The position numbers and the translations under genes are program-made. This document shows, one piece after another, positions 25,309-35,253 of a DNA stretch of 64,000 nt. Under the pieces are notes generated by a model that ran no database searches, had not been told where the DNA came from, and was given only the letters and a program-made list of their open reading frames with translations. The first letter of the stretch is position 1, and each line of letters opens with the position of its first letter. The DNA is from Streptomyces justiciae. GTDB lineage: Bacteria; Actinomycetota; Actinomycetes; Streptomycetales; Streptomycetaceae. The DNA lies in contig NZ_JADDXU010000014.1 of the NCBI RefSeq assembly GCF_015163075.1, positions 62,001 to 126,000 on the forward strand. Direction: 5' to 3'.

Positions 25309-26526
25309 TTGTCGACACGCGTGGGCAGTCGACGGAAGACTGCCCCGGTGTCCTTCCTCGTCACCCTTGTGACCGTCCCGGTGGTGCTGATCATTTTCGC
25401 AGCGACAGCCGCCGTCCTAGATCCGTTACGCCGCCGTATCCGGATGCGCCGTCACCAGTACGCTCAGAGCCTCGCCGAGCGTCTGTTCAACGAAGCACGC
25501 CGAGTGCTGCCACGCGTCCTGCCGGAGCGTCCCGAACCGACAGCGAACATACCGCTGTGCCTCGTGCGATGGTGGGACGCCTTCCTCGCCCTCACACCAG
25601 TCCGACTCTTGCTGCTCCTTCTCGTCGTGCTGCTTGTCCGTGGCGCCGCTGGTTTGCCGAGCGGAACCGAGTCCAAGAACGACGGTGATCCGCTCGATCC
25701 GTTCACGCACCTCGCCAAGGGAGTGTGGGACGCAGCCAGTTGGACAGGGCAGAAGCTGACCGACCTCCCTTCAGTCTGGACAGATATCTACGAACATCCG
25801 GGCTCCGTGATCACAGGCCTCGCCCCGGTTGTCACCGTTCTGGCAATCATCACGGCCGTCTGGTTGGTCTCGCCTGGTTTGACGGCATTCAGCGGATGGG
25901 GCGGGCCGGACGCGACACGTCCTGCTGCCTCAGTTCCGAAGCAGACGATCGAGACACGATACGGGCCGGTTGCTGTCCTGTTGAGCACCGCTACGCGCTG
26001 TGGACGTGCGTACCTGCGTACCGCCGAGACCTCGCCGCTGGACATGCCGCAGGTGTCCGTCCGTGCCTGCGAGCGGGTCATCCGAAGGGCCTGGCGTACT
26101 CGCCACGGCAAGCCGCGCAGACACCGCCGACGTGAGCTCAAGCTCCACGCGGCCAAGGTGATTGGCGCTCTTCGAGCTGCTGAGGCCCAACAGGACATCG
26201 ATCCCGGCCCGGCGCTTCAGAAGCTCGCCAGCATGCTGGTCACGATCACTGAACGCTACGTCGAGGGCCGGGTCGGCGAACTTCTCGACGCGGACGAGCT
26301 GACCGGTATCGACCCGGTGACCGAGCACGGTACGCCGCGCATTGTGGGAGCGGGCGGCGTCGTCGTTCTGGCGATGTGGGGAGCCCACATGCTCGGCTTC
26401 CCCGAAGGCGTCTCAGGGCCCTTTCTAGGTCTGGTTGTCACTGGCGCTGTCGCCTTGTTCTTCCGCCATAGCATCCCCGGCCCTTCGGACCTCCTCGACA
26501 TCCTGCGTAGCGCCGACCGAAGGTGA
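25309..26526 (+). CDS. Multi-pass membrane protein of unknown function
   Basis: A 405-residue protein with about five hydrophobic segments: residues 15-37, 95-112, 162-185, and a C-terminal pair at about 345-390. A central cytoplasmic region is rich in Arg (RHGKPRRHRRRELKLHAAKV). No enzymatic motif is visible. Start is uncertain: TTG at 25309, or GTG at 25348 with GGAAGA seven bases upstream, which would begin directly with the first helix. It lies between gene fragments in the island's left arm. Function unknown. Confidence 0.6.
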   Translation: MSTRVGSRRKTAPVSFLVTLVTVPVVLIIFAATAAVLDPLRRRIRMRRHQYAQSLAERLFNEARRVLPRVLPERPEPTANIPLCLVRWWDAFLALTPVRLLLLLLVVLLVRGAAGLPSGTESKNDGDPLDPFTHLAKGVWDAASWTGQKLTDLPSVWTDIYEHPGSVITGLAPVVTVLAIITAVWLVSPGLTAFSGWGGPDATRPAASVPKQTIETRYGPVAVLLSTATRCGRAYLRTAETSPLDMPQVSVRACERVIRRAWRTRHGKPRRHRRRELKLHAAKVIGALRAAEAQQDIDPGPALQKLASMLVTITERYVEGRVGELLDADELTGIDPVTEHGTPRIVGAGGVVVLAMWGAHMLGFPEGVSGPFLGLVVTGAVALFFRHSIPGPSDLLDILRSADRR

Positions 26527-26544
26527 CATCGCTATTCACCCGAA

Positions 26545-26736
26545 TGAGCGCGGTACACCATCCCACCCGACCCGCACTACAGCGCGCGACGCATGATCGC
26601 CATGCAGAACCTGCTCTTCAGCTGGCCCCCTGCACCGCCCTCGCCGCAGCCCAACGACGCCGCCCGCCTGCGCGTCGAGCTATCGACCCGCATGAGGGTC
26701 GAAGACCCCGCCGCACCCCCTGACCCTCTTGCGCCG
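26545..26736 (+). pseudogene. Duplicated 3' tail of the NTPase gene
   Basis: About 192 bases closely match 37934-38124, the last codons of the 35839-38133 NTPase gene, with scattered substitutions. One extra C near 26563 breaks the frame. The match includes the codons for SARRMIAMQNLLFSW. This is a remnant of a second copy or a scar of recombination. No other part of the gene is nearby. Confidence 0.85.
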
Positions 26737-26786
26737 GGTGAGAGGCAAGGTCGCCGAACGGAACGAGTACGTAAGGGAGTTGAGGG

Positions 26787-28411
26787 CTATACGCGGCAGC
26801 TGTCGATGTGGGTGACGTCGCGGTAGTCCACGATGGTGGGGCTGGCCATGGACTCTCGGTAGACAAGGACGGCGCGGCCGTAGGGCCAGGCGGTGTCGTT
26901 GCCGAAGTTCTGCTGGGCTTCGGAGCAGCTGCCGAACATCAGGCCGCGGACGGTGTCAGTGAATCCGGTGTCGTCACGGTAGTCCTGTCCTTCCGGGTAG
27001 ATGCCGGGGCCGAAGGTGACGAACATGGTCTGGGCTGCGGGGTTGAAGGTCACGGTCACGGTGTCATCTATGTACTGCGGTCCCTGAAGGACTGGCGTCG
27101 CGTCCGTGATCAGGTGCTGCGCGGCAGTCTTCTCGGCCGCAGTGGCCGGCAGCCGGGCTGCGGCCCATTCGTCCACGTTGGGCTGGGCGTTGTCGCTGCG
27201 TGTGTAGGCAGGGGAGGGGATGCCAGCAGGTTGCTGGAACGTTTGCGACGGCGCTGACGCAGAGGGAGAGGCCGCAGCTGCGCTGGTTGTCCGAGGGGTG
27301 GACTGCTGCGCCGCGGCGGTGGCAGCGGCGGCGCTCGTGTGGTTGCTCGGTGCGGAAGCTTGGCCGCGGGCGCTGTTCGATGATTGGGAGGCGGCCGCGA
27401 GGACACCACCGAGACTGCCGAGAACAGCAGCGGCTACGGCGACCGCCAGATACAAACGTGTACGGCTGTTGCGTCTGGGTGGGGTGGGCCAGGCGGGTTC
27501 GGTTTCAGGTGTCAGTTCCCAGTGCGCGCTGACGAGGTCGGATATGAGGGTGGGCTGCTGGTCGCCGAACGTGAGGACGGCGGTTGCCTGAGCTGCGAGC
27601 AACTCGGTGCACTCATCCGCAAGTTCAGCGGCGCTCGGCCGCTCGGACGGCTCCTTCGACAACGCCTGCTCCACGAGGCGCCGCAGGCTGGCCGGCACGC
27701 CGTCCAGGTCTGGTTCGGCCTGCATGACGCGGAAGGCCACTGCATCGGCGGCGCCGCCGCCGAAAGGGAGTCGGCCGGTGGCCGCGTAGGCGAGGAGGGG
27801 GCTCCCCAGGCGAACACATCGCCCGGAGCGCCGACGGCGCCGGTGCGGTAGTGCTCGGGACTGATCCAGCCGGGCGTGCCGGTCATTACCCCGGTACGGG
27901 TGACCGAAGTGCCATCCAGGGCATGGGCAATGCCGAAGTCCAGGACCTGCGGGCCGGACGGAGCCAGGATGACGTTCTGCGGCTTCACGTCCCGGTGGAC
28001 GACGCCCTGGGCGTGCACGGCAGCGAGTGCGGCTGCGGTGCCAGCAGCCAGCGCATACAGACGCCCACCGGCCAAGGGGCCGTTAGCCGTCACGTGCCCG
28101 TCGAGGGTGAGGCCGGGTATGTAGGGCGTGACGAGCCACGGCGTCGCGGTTTGGGTGTCGGCGTCGCGGACCGGAACCAGGCATGGCCCGGTGACGCGCT
28201 GGGAGAGTTGCACTTCCCGCCGGAAGCGAGCACGGAACTCATCGTCTGCGGCCTGTGCCGGATGCACGACCTTGACGGCGACGCGCTCGCCTGCGGCCGT
28301 GACAGCGGCGTACACCGTGCCCATGCCGCCGGATCCAAGCCGCCCCACGACACGGTAGGGACCCACCCGACGTGGATCGCTGGGCTGCACCGGCTGAACA
28401 CGGTTGGACAC
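26787..28411 (-). pseudogene. Ser/Thr protein kinase with frameshift
   Basis: The N-terminal frame from GTG 28411 (GGGGGAG five bases upstream) has a full kinase core: LGSGGMGTVYAA, AVKVV, VVHRDVKPQNVIL, LDFGIAH, GTPGWISPEHY and PGDVFAWGA. It then leaves frame at a C5 tract (GGGGG 27797-27801, plus strand). A second frame continues with LAYAATGRLPFGGG to the end of the kinase lobe, followed by a TM helix (LYLAVAVAAAVLGSLGGVLA), an Ala/Ser/Thr/Pro linker and an extracellular domain ending DVTHIDSC. Removing two bases or adding one restores the frame. It is either a decaying gene or a sequencing error. Confidence 0.82.
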
Positions 28412-28595
28412 GACAGCTCCCCCAGGCGGCTCACGGCGCACATCGGCCGCAAGGATGGGCAGATCCGTATCGACGTGATGTTCACCGAGCGGCTCAAGTG
28501 CCATATCCCCTCCCCAGCCGTGTGCCCGCTCGGCCGTGACCAAGAGCGCAGTGTTCGGTCACTGGCGCGCGTCGAACGAGATGATCGCGCCGCAC

Positions 28596-29864
28596 TCAAC
28601 ATTCGTTGGGCCGCTGCAAGATCGGGTGGAATGCCTGGCCGAAGGCGGTCACCGTCAGACCTTCCGCAATCTTCGGCGGGCGGGCATAGGTGTCCCAGGT
28701 TTCGGTGAACCGGGCGTGACGCGAGAGGGATTGGACTGTCTTCGGATCATGCTGACCCGGGCCGCCGAGTGTGGAGGTGTAGAAGCTCTTGAGATCGTGG
28801 AAGCGGGAGCCTTCAGGGAGACCGGCCCGGGCGACGACCTGTCGCCACTTCCCGTTGAAGTCACTGCTCTGAACAGGCCTCCCGTATCGGTTTGTCACGA
28901 TGAGCCCTTCGGCGGGTGGCTCGACGTGCTTCCGAGCTCGACGCTTGCGCGCAGCGTCCTGGGTGATCGGTTCCGGGTCGCTGAAGTTAGCCACATGAGT
29001 CGCCAGCCGCTCGACCAGAAAATGGTCCACAGGCAGGGTCGCGTAGCTGGCCTTCGTTTTGAGCGGTGCCGCCTTGCCGCGCTGACGCTGCTCTTGGACG
29101 TAGAGGAGGTCCTCCTGCCAGCCCACGCACGCCCGTGTCAGGCCCAGGGCTTCCCCGGCGCGTAGTCCTGCGCATGCGCCGAGCCAGACCAGGACTTCGT
29201 AGCGCGGCTCGATCACCCGCATCGCAACGGCCGCTGCGGCCACCTGCTCCGGAGTCAAAGAGACTCTGTTGTCGTTGATTTCGGGAAGCTCGATGCGGGA
29301 CACGATGTTTGCGGGCAGTGGAATATCTTCGTCCATCATGTAATGGATGAGGATGCGCCACGTCTTGAAGATCTGGACAATTGTGCGGGCCGATCTGAGG
29401 CTGGGCTTTTCCAGCAAGTGATCGACGAAGGCCATCGAGTCACGGCGCCGCAGCGATGCGGGCAGGCGATTTCCCGCGAACGGGAGAATGTGGTTGCGGA
29501 GGTGACTCTCGTAGGTGTTGATCGTGTTGAGTCTCTTTTGCTTCTTCCTTTTGCGCTCGATCATCTGCGCGCCGAAGAATGCGACCCGTGCACCGCGTAG
29601 CGGCTGGCTCTCACTCGTTACGGTCGCGTCTTGGGCCGTCAGTTCACCGAGCCGGTCGAGGGTTTCCTGCCAGGTGTCGAACGACTCTCTGTGCTCTTTC
29701 CTGAGGTGATCGACGTAGCGGGCCTGCCAGCGGAGCCCCCGCCCGTGGTCCGCTGACGGGTAAAGGGGACGGTTCCTGGTCCCGCATCTACAGGGTTCAT
29801 CGCCTCGGTGGGGTTTTGGATACGACTTGTGCCATCGGTCGAATGGCAGCACGGGTCTGGCCAT
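28596..29864 (-). CDS. int: Tyrosine recombinase (integrase)
   Basis: A 422-residue phage-type integrase, probably responsible for insertion into rnpB. A Cys-containing N-terminal segment (CRCGTRN) precedes the arm- and core-binding domains (residues 90-190). Catalytic residues are Arg235 in GLRAGEAL, Lys269/271, His356 in HDLK, His383 and Tyr393 (DTYAR). The second Arg of the usual HxxR box is Lys359, which I believe occurs in a Streptomyces integrase subgroup. It lies 6 kb inside attL, next to a divergent XRE regulator that could control it. No excisionase was identified with confidence. Confidence 0.92.
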   Translation of the reverse strand: MARPVLPFDRWHKSYPKPHRGDEPCRCGTRNRPLYPSADHGRGLRWQARYVDHLRKEHRESFDTWQETLDRLGELTAQDATVTSESQPLRGARVAFFGAQMIERKRKKQKRLNTINTYESHLRNHILPFAGNRLPASLRRRDSMAFVDHLLEKPSLRSARTIVQIFKTWRILIHYMMDEDIPLPANIVSRIELPEINDNRVSLTPEQVAAAAVAMRVIEPRYEVLVWLGACAGLRAGEALGLTRACVGWQEDLLYVQEQRQRGKAAPLKTKASYATLPVDHFLVERLATHVANFSDPEPITQDAARKRRARKHVEPPAEGLIVTNRYGRPVQSSDFNGKWRQVVARAGLPEGSRFHDLKSFYTSTLGGPGQHDPKTVQSLSRHARFTETWDTYARPPKIAEGLTVTAFGQAFHPILQRPNEC

Positions 29865-30030
29865 ATGTTCTCGTTCATTGCTAGTGAGCCAGCGGTCTTG
29901 CTGTCACACATGGTCTGGCCGTTCGCGCCGGAGCGAGGTGTATGAGTGAGTGGTGCCGTAACTGTGCGGCCGCGCGTATGTGCTTACGTGCAGGATTTCC
30001 AGCCCGAAGCTTGATTATGCACAGCTGTTC

Positions 30031-30333
30031 ATGGTCCGGGAGAAGTCGCACGGGTGGTGTCGCTGTGTGCCACCACGCGAACCGTCACCAGATCCCCGAC
30101 TCCTGTCCCTCGGTATGCAGATTCGACGCCTCAGAGAAGGCCGGGGATACAGTTTGGAACAGCTCGCGGAGCGTAGCGGGTTGAGTTTCCGCGGACTCAT
30201 CTATATCGAGCATGGGCAGCGCAGCCCCAGCGTGCTGACGCTTCTGGACATTGCCGCTGGGCTCGATGTGGAGCCGGGAGAGCGTGTTAACCACATCGCC
30301 GGGGAGGGTGTCGGAGAGCCCGGACCTCAGTAG
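30031..30333 (+). CDS. XRE-family helix-turn-helix protein
   Basis: A 100-residue protein with one XRE-type HTH at residues 30-85 (IRRLREGRGYSLEQLAERSG, IYIEHGQRSPSVLTLLDIAA). The N-terminal 28 residues are basic and polar. It is divergent from the integrase gene with 166 bases between, so it may be the element's control repressor. ATG at 30031 is chosen; the frame is open to 29980. Bases 30334-30702 contain a short CCGGAC/GTCCGG stem and no recognised gene. Confidence 0.72.
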   Translation: MVREKSHGWCRCVPPREPSPDPRLLSLGMQIRRLREGRGYSLEQLAERSGLSFRGLIYIEHGQRSPSVLTLLDIAAGLDVEPGERVNHIAGEGVGEPGPQ

Positions 30334-30702
30334 TCCGGACCGGCTGGCGAGCGCTCGTGATCGTCCACGGGATGTCGTGAGGACGTAGGCGCGGTTGATC
30401 GTCGTGTTGCCTTCGCGGGTCCGCGCAGACGGTGTGCGCAGCAGGTGCCCGCTGGCAGGTATGACGGCCATGAGGGTCCACCCTCTCCTGCTGTCGCGCG
30501 GCGATGACGGTTCTGCCTCGTCGTTGGGTTTTGCGGGATCTGACGTGTCCATTTCTGGCTTTGGGGGCTGATTCTCCTAACAAGACACGCGTGTCATGTT
30601 TAGTCGTATGATGCGTCAGAACCGCGCACGGGTGGGGCACTTGAGGCGGTTGTAGCCGCCTGGGCCAGTCAGGGCACGGGCCTCATTGCTCGGGGGACGT
30701 CG

Positions 30703-32583
30703 TTGTACCTTGCGTGCCTGTACGCAGAGAACTTCCGGGTCTTCGGTTCGACGCCGCAGAAGAACGGCGACACGGACGCCAGTCTGAGCCTGGAGTTCGG
30801 TCCCGCCACGAACGTCCTCGTCGGCGAGAATGACAGCGGCAAGACGGCCATCATTGACGCGATCCGTTTGTGCCTGCTGACTACAGCGGCTGACTACTAC
30901 CGGATCACGCGCGACGATTTCCATGTCGGAGTGGAGGGCCGCGCGGACGCCTTCAAGATCACCTGTGGTTTCAAGGATCTGACGACGGAAGAACAAGGGG
31001 TCTTCCTGGAACTTCTCACCACAGACGATGACGGGAATGTCGCGCTCTATGTCACCGTCAAGGCGGAGCTCATGGATCCGCTGCGACCCCACCGTGTTGC
31101 GGTGACCACGCGTACCGGCCGCGAGGGGCAGGGGCCGGCTCTGGACGGTGCAGCGCGCGAGCTGCTGAAGGCTACCTACCTGCGCCCCTTGCGAGACGCT
31201 GAGGCCGAGCTGCGCTCCGGCCGGGGATCCCGGCTCTCACAGATCCTCGCCGGCTATCCGGCCATGCGAGAACAGGGTGAGGACGATTTCGACGAAGTGA
31301 AGGGCACCGCCAGTACCCTGGTCGGCATCCTGCGGCGGGCAGAACGGCACATCAGCGACAACGAGGCGGTGAAGGCCGCCCGCAACGACATCAACACCGG
31401 CTACCTGGAGAAATTCTCCATCGGCTCCGACGTCCTGCGCGGCGAGATCGGCGTCGCCGGCGATGCCACCCTCGCCCGCGCGCTGGAACGCCTGGAGTTG
31501 ACCCTGTTCGCCGGTGCGGGGGAGTGGACCCGACATGGCCTGGGCTACAACAACGCCCTGTTCATGGCAGCCGAGCTGCTGCTGCTCGGCAAGAGTGCCT
31601 TCGCCCCGCTGCTGCTGATCGAGGAACCCGAAGCCCACCTCCATCCGCAGCTCCAGACCCGCATCATGGACCTTCTGCGGGACCGCGCCGAGACTGCCAA
31701 GACGGCGGGGGCGCCCCCGGTCCAGGTCATCCTCACCACCCACAGTCCCAACCTGGCCTCGGCCATCCCGGTCGAGCACCTAACCCTCGTCGCCCGCGGG
31801 TCCACGTACCGTCTGGCGCCGGGCCTGACCCGCCTCGACGAGGGCGACTACGCCTTTCTCACGCGCTTCCTCGACGTGACCAAGGCCAACCTGTTCTTCG
31901 CCCGCAGCGTGGCCATCGTCGAGGGCGATGCCGAAGCCATCCTGCTGCCCGCTCTCGCTCAGGCGGTCGGCCGGTCGTTCAGCGAATGCGGCGTGAGCGT
32001 CGTCGACGTCGGCGGTGTCGGTCTCTTCCGATACAGCCGCATCTTCCAGCGCGACGGCGCGCAGATCCCGGTCGCGGTGGCCTGTATCCGGGACCGGGAC
32101 CTGGTTCCCGCCGGCACCTCCGATGAGATGCGCAAGAAGCTGAAGTGCTCGGCGGAGATGACCCAGCAAGAGATCGACAAGCACGTCGCAGGGTTGAAAG
32201 AGGAGGACAGCGGCCACGTACGCACCTTCGTCTCCGACCACTGGACGCTGGAGTACGACCTGGCCGCCGCCTCCTGGACCATGGCGACCCTGATGCACCA
32301 GGCCGTCCGCGCTGCCGTCGCCTCCAAGACCACCTGGCCCACCGCGGACAAGCTCGCCGACCTGGACCGTGCCGCGCGGGACGAGGTCACGAAGTGGCGA
32401 GAGAGCAACGTTTCCCTGGAAAAGGCGGCCTTGGACATTTATGAGCCGCTGCGCAAGGGCCGGGGCAGCAAGCCGATCGCCGCCCATCACGCGGCCCGGC
32501 TCCTGCAGACCACCTCCGTGACCGAAGCTGATCTGCCGCCCTACCTCGTGGCCGCCTTCACCTACCTGTGCAGCGAGGTCTGA
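30703..32583 (+). CDS. GajA-like OLD-family ATPase/TOPRIM nuclease
   Basis: A 626-residue overcoming-lysogenisation-defect (OLD) protein. Walker A GENDSGKT is at residues 41-48, and the ABC-type Walker B LLLIEEPEAHLHPQ is near 302, followed by LTTHSPNLAS. The C-terminal TOPRIM nuclease has the acidic motif AIVEGDAEAILL near 403 and DRDL near 463. TTG at 30703 has GGGGGAC five bases upstream. The next gene, three bases away, is a UvrD-like helicase. This OLD plus UvrD pair is the layout of the Gabija anti-phage system, in which GajA nicks DNA when nucleotide levels fall. Other OLD-helicase pairs exist, so the subtype is inferred. Confidence 0.87.
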   Translation: MYLACLYAENFRVFGSTPQKNGDTDASLSLEFGPATNVLVGENDSGKTAIIDAIRLCLLTTAADYYRITRDDFHVGVEGRADAFKITCGFKDLTTEEQGVFLELLTTDDDGNVALYVTVKAELMDPLRPHRVAVTTRTGREGQGPALDGAARELLKATYLRPLRDAEAELRSGRGSRLSQILAGYPAMREQGEDDFDEVKGTASTLVGILRRAERHISDNEAVKAARNDINTGYLEKFSIGSDVLRGEIGVAGDATLARALERLELTLFAGAGEWTRHGLGYNNALFMAAELLLLGKSAFAPLLLIEEPEAHLHPQLQTRIMDLLRDRAETAKTAGAPPVQVILTTHSPNLASAIPVEHLTLVARGSTYRLAPGLTRLDEGDYAFLTRFLDVTKANLFFARSVAIVEGDAEAILLPALAQAVGRSFSECGVSVVDVGGVGLFRYSRIFQRDGAQIPVAVACIRDRDLVPAGTSDEMRKKLKCSAEMTQQEIDKHVAGLKEEDSGHVRTFVSDHWTLEYDLAAASWTMATLMHQAVRAAVASKTTWPTADKLADLDRAARDEVTKWRESNVSLEKAALDIYEPLRKGRGSKPIAAHHAARLLQTTSVTEADLPPYLVAAFTYLCSEV

Positions 32584-32586
32584 GCG

Positions 32587-34500
32587 ATGACGCCCCTCTA
32601 CGCACCCGACGTCTTCATCAAGGACAAAGTCGAAGCCCTCGCCCAGCAGCTCGGCCTCGAACTGCCGCACCAGGAACAGTGGGACTTCATCCAAAGCGCT
32701 GAGCGCCTGGACCTGCAAGCAGCCCCCGGATCTGGCAAGACCAGCCTGGTCGGACTCAAACTCGCCCTGCTGGGCCAGGGCTGGAACTCACCAACCCGCG
32801 GCATCTGCGTCCTGTCCCACACCAACACGGCCAAAGACGAGATCAGCAGCCGCCTCGCCATCACACCGGCCGGACGCCGACTGCTGCAGTACCCGCACTT
32901 CATCGGCACGATCCAGGCCTTCACCAACACCTTCTTCGCCCTGCCCGCCCTCCGAGCCCGCGGCATCGAAGTCCAGGCCGTCGACGACGACACCTATGCG
33001 GCCGCGGCCCTGCGCCTGCTGGAACGCCACCCCGCCTTCCGCACGCTGAACACCTTCCTCGGAAAGCGCCGCAACGGTCCCGCACTCGTGTCGGAAGCCC
33101 GCTACGTGTGCGACGCCGGAAAACTCACCACGACCGGACCGGACGGCACCCAGCCGTTCAAGCCCGACACCCCCAGCGGCCGGCAGTTCGTGGCACTGAA
33201 GGAGAAGCTCACCGAGCAGGGCATCTTCCGCTACCACGACATGTTCGCCCTCGCGGAGCACCACCTCACCCACCACCCGCAGCTCGCCGAAGCAGCCGCC
33301 CACCGCTTCCCCTTCGTCCTCCTGGACGAAATGCAGGACACCAGTGACCTTCAGCAGCGCCTGCTCGACAAGGTCTTCGGCTTCCAGAGCACAGTCGTCC
33401 AGCGAGTAGGCGACGTCAACCAGCGCATCTTCACCGACGGACCCAGCGTGGCCCAGCCGTCGTCGTTCCCACTGCCCCACGCCGCCCAACTCCCCGTCAG
33501 CCGCCGGTTCGGCAGCAAGGTCGCCGCACTCGCCAGCGACCTCACCATCCACCGCCGCCAGCGCATCGACGGCGCCGGCCACGACGGGACCATCGCCCTC
33601 CTGCTCTTCGACGACAACACCGTCAGCGAGGTCGTGCCGGCCTTCGAACGCATGGCAGCAGCCACCATCCCCCGCCCGCTCCTGCTCGACAGCCCGCCCC
33701 GCGTCCTGGGATCCCGCCTCACCCCCGGCGGCGCGAAGGCCTTTCCCCAGTCCGTCTCCTGCTACGTGCCCGACTTCACCACCGTGCCCAGCCAGGTAAT
33801 CGGCAGTCTCATCACATCGGCACGCACCGCCCAGGCACACCGGCAGGCCGGCAACAACCACACAGCCGTCACACTCCTGTGGAACGCAATCCGTGCCGTG
33901 GCCCGACTCGCCACCTCAGGCAGCCTGCCCCCGTTGAGACGCCTGGACCGAGACCCGGCCACCGCCGGAGGCAGGACACGCCTGCTCCTGCACGACATGC
34001 TGACGAGCCCCCTCGACAGCCACGCCGAGTGGGCAGTGATCACCGCCCGGCTGCAGCGACTGCTGCCCGACCTGACCCAGAGCCCCCTCAAAGGGGTCGC
34101 GCACCTGACAGACCCCCTCGCCCACGTCCCCTGCGCTGACCAGCCAGCCCCCGTGCCCGAGGCGCCGGCGGACGCGGACCACGGAGTAGTGACGTCACTT
34201 GCGGGATCGATCCAAAGCGCCAAGGGCGAGACCCACACGGCGACGCTCATCCTCGAATGCCTGGAACGCAGCGGAAAGAAGTACGACGTACACGAGGTCC
34301 TCGCACTCCTGAGCCAGCAACAGGATGCCTCGCAGGCCCTGGTCACGGTGCAGCGTGCGGCGCAGCTCGTCTTTGTGGGCGCCACCCGCCCCACCCATCT
34401 GCTTGCCTTCGCCGCGCACCGCACGAGAGCCGAACCGTACGTCGAGGCGATGACGGCTCGCGGCTGGACTGTCCACGATGTCGACGTCGTCGCCCACTGA
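32587..34500 (+). CDS. GajB-like UvrD/Rep helicase
   Basis: A 637-residue superfamily 1A helicase. Walker A LQAAPGSGKTSLVGLKLA (residues 42-59), the Ia-like SHTNTAKDEISSRL, Walker B FVLLDEMQDTSDLQ (near 246), VGDVNQRIF (motif III), LPVSRRFGSKV (IV), SAKGETHTATLILECL (V) and VGATRPTHLLAFA (VI) are all visible. It starts three bases after the OLD gene, so the two should be made together. In Gabija GajB is thought to sense or process DNA ends and boost GajA. At 637 residues it is longer than the commonly described GajB. Confidence 0.87.
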   Translation: MTPLYAPDVFIKDKVEALAQQLGLELPHQEQWDFIQSAERLDLQAAPGSGKTSLVGLKLALLGQGWNSPTRGICVLSHTNTAKDEISSRLAITPAGRRLLQYPHFIGTIQAFTNTFFALPALRARGIEVQAVDDDTYAAAALRLLERHPAFRTLNTFLGKRRNGPALVSEARYVCDAGKLTTTGPDGTQPFKPDTPSGRQFVALKEKLTEQGIFRYHDMFALAEHHLTHHPQLAEAAAHRFPFVLLDEMQDTSDLQQRLLDKVFGFQSTVVQRVGDVNQRIFTDGPSVAQPSSFPLPHAAQLPVSRRFGSKVAALASDLTIHRRQRIDGAGHDGTIALLLFDDNTVSEVVPAFERMAAATIPRPLLLDSPPRVLGSRLTPGGAKAFPQSVSCYVPDFTTVPSQVIGSLITSARTAQAHRQAGNNHTAVTLLWNAIRAVARLATSGSLPPLRRLDRDPATAGGRTRLLLHDMLTSPLDSHAEWAVITARLQRLLPDLTQSPLKGVAHLTDPLAHVPCADQPAPVPEAPADADHGVVTSLAGSIQSAKGETHTATLILECLERSGKKYDVHEVLALLSQQQDASQALVTVQRAAQLVFVGATRPTHLLAFAAHRTRAEPYVEAMTARGWTVHDVDVVAH

Positions 34501-34843
34501 GCGACTCCTGGCTGTTCTCCGACGAGCGGCGCAGACGGCCGGACATCGCATGACTGCCCTGCGACCTACCGACAACTGACCCGTGCCCTGGGCGGGGTAC
34601 CGCAGCACAGGCCGGAAGCCGCCCTTGCGTCCGATCGGAATACCCGTTCAGGTATTCGCTCTCCGTGCGATGGGAGGAGGAATACAACTCTGACCGTAAG
34701 GAGCGGAGGGTGTAGCCCCTGACAGGGAAGAACATTGCTCGCCAATATGGTGTTGTCCTGTTTCTGATACGGGCGCGTCATGGAGTCCAAGAGTGCGGAA
34801 AAAGCGTCGGTCGGCCGGAATTCGAGCAGCCACGCTGAACGGT

Positions 34844-35095
34844 ATGCGTCTGACTCTCGTGCGATTACTGCTGTCTCCTGTCACCAGCAGCCGCGCCGCC
34901 TGGGCCGTGGCCCGGAGCCGTGGCCAGCTCTCCTTCGATGCGGCGTGGCGCCGAGAACGCCTGGCCAGACACCCTGATGAGCTGGTCTACCGGCTACACG
35001 GGCACATGGCACCGCGTGACCAGGCAGCCGAACGGGAGGCGGGCTCTGTATCCGAGAATCCGGGCGCAGAGCCAGGCCGCGAATACGAGACATGA
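34844..35095 (+). CDS. Possible small basic protein
   Basis: An 83-codon frame, MRLTLVRLLLSPVTSSRAAW, later FDAAWRRERLARHPDELVYR. The composition is protein-like, but there is no clear ribosome site and no family. The frame is open from GTG 34793. The rest of the 34501-35253 gap contains nothing I recognise. Confidence 0.35.
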   Translation: MRLTLVRLLLSPVTSSRAAWAVARSRGQLSFDAAWRRERLARHPDELVYRLHGHMAPRDQAAEREAGSVSENPGAEPGREYET

Positions 35096-35253
35096 AACCA
35101 TAGGTGCGTGAGGAAAGTGACTCCTGATGTGCAGGAAACACGTGTGACGGAAGGGGTGGGGCGCCTTTCGGTCATGTTTCCAAAGGGGTGATTTCGTGGT
35201 CGGTGAACGAGTGAGAATTTCTGACACGAATCGACGCGAGCCAGGGGGAGTTC

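Noticed and set aside
30085..30552. 155-codon minus-strand frame opposite the XRE gene
   Set aside because: Overlaps a recognisable HTH gene and lacks conserved motifs or start signals.
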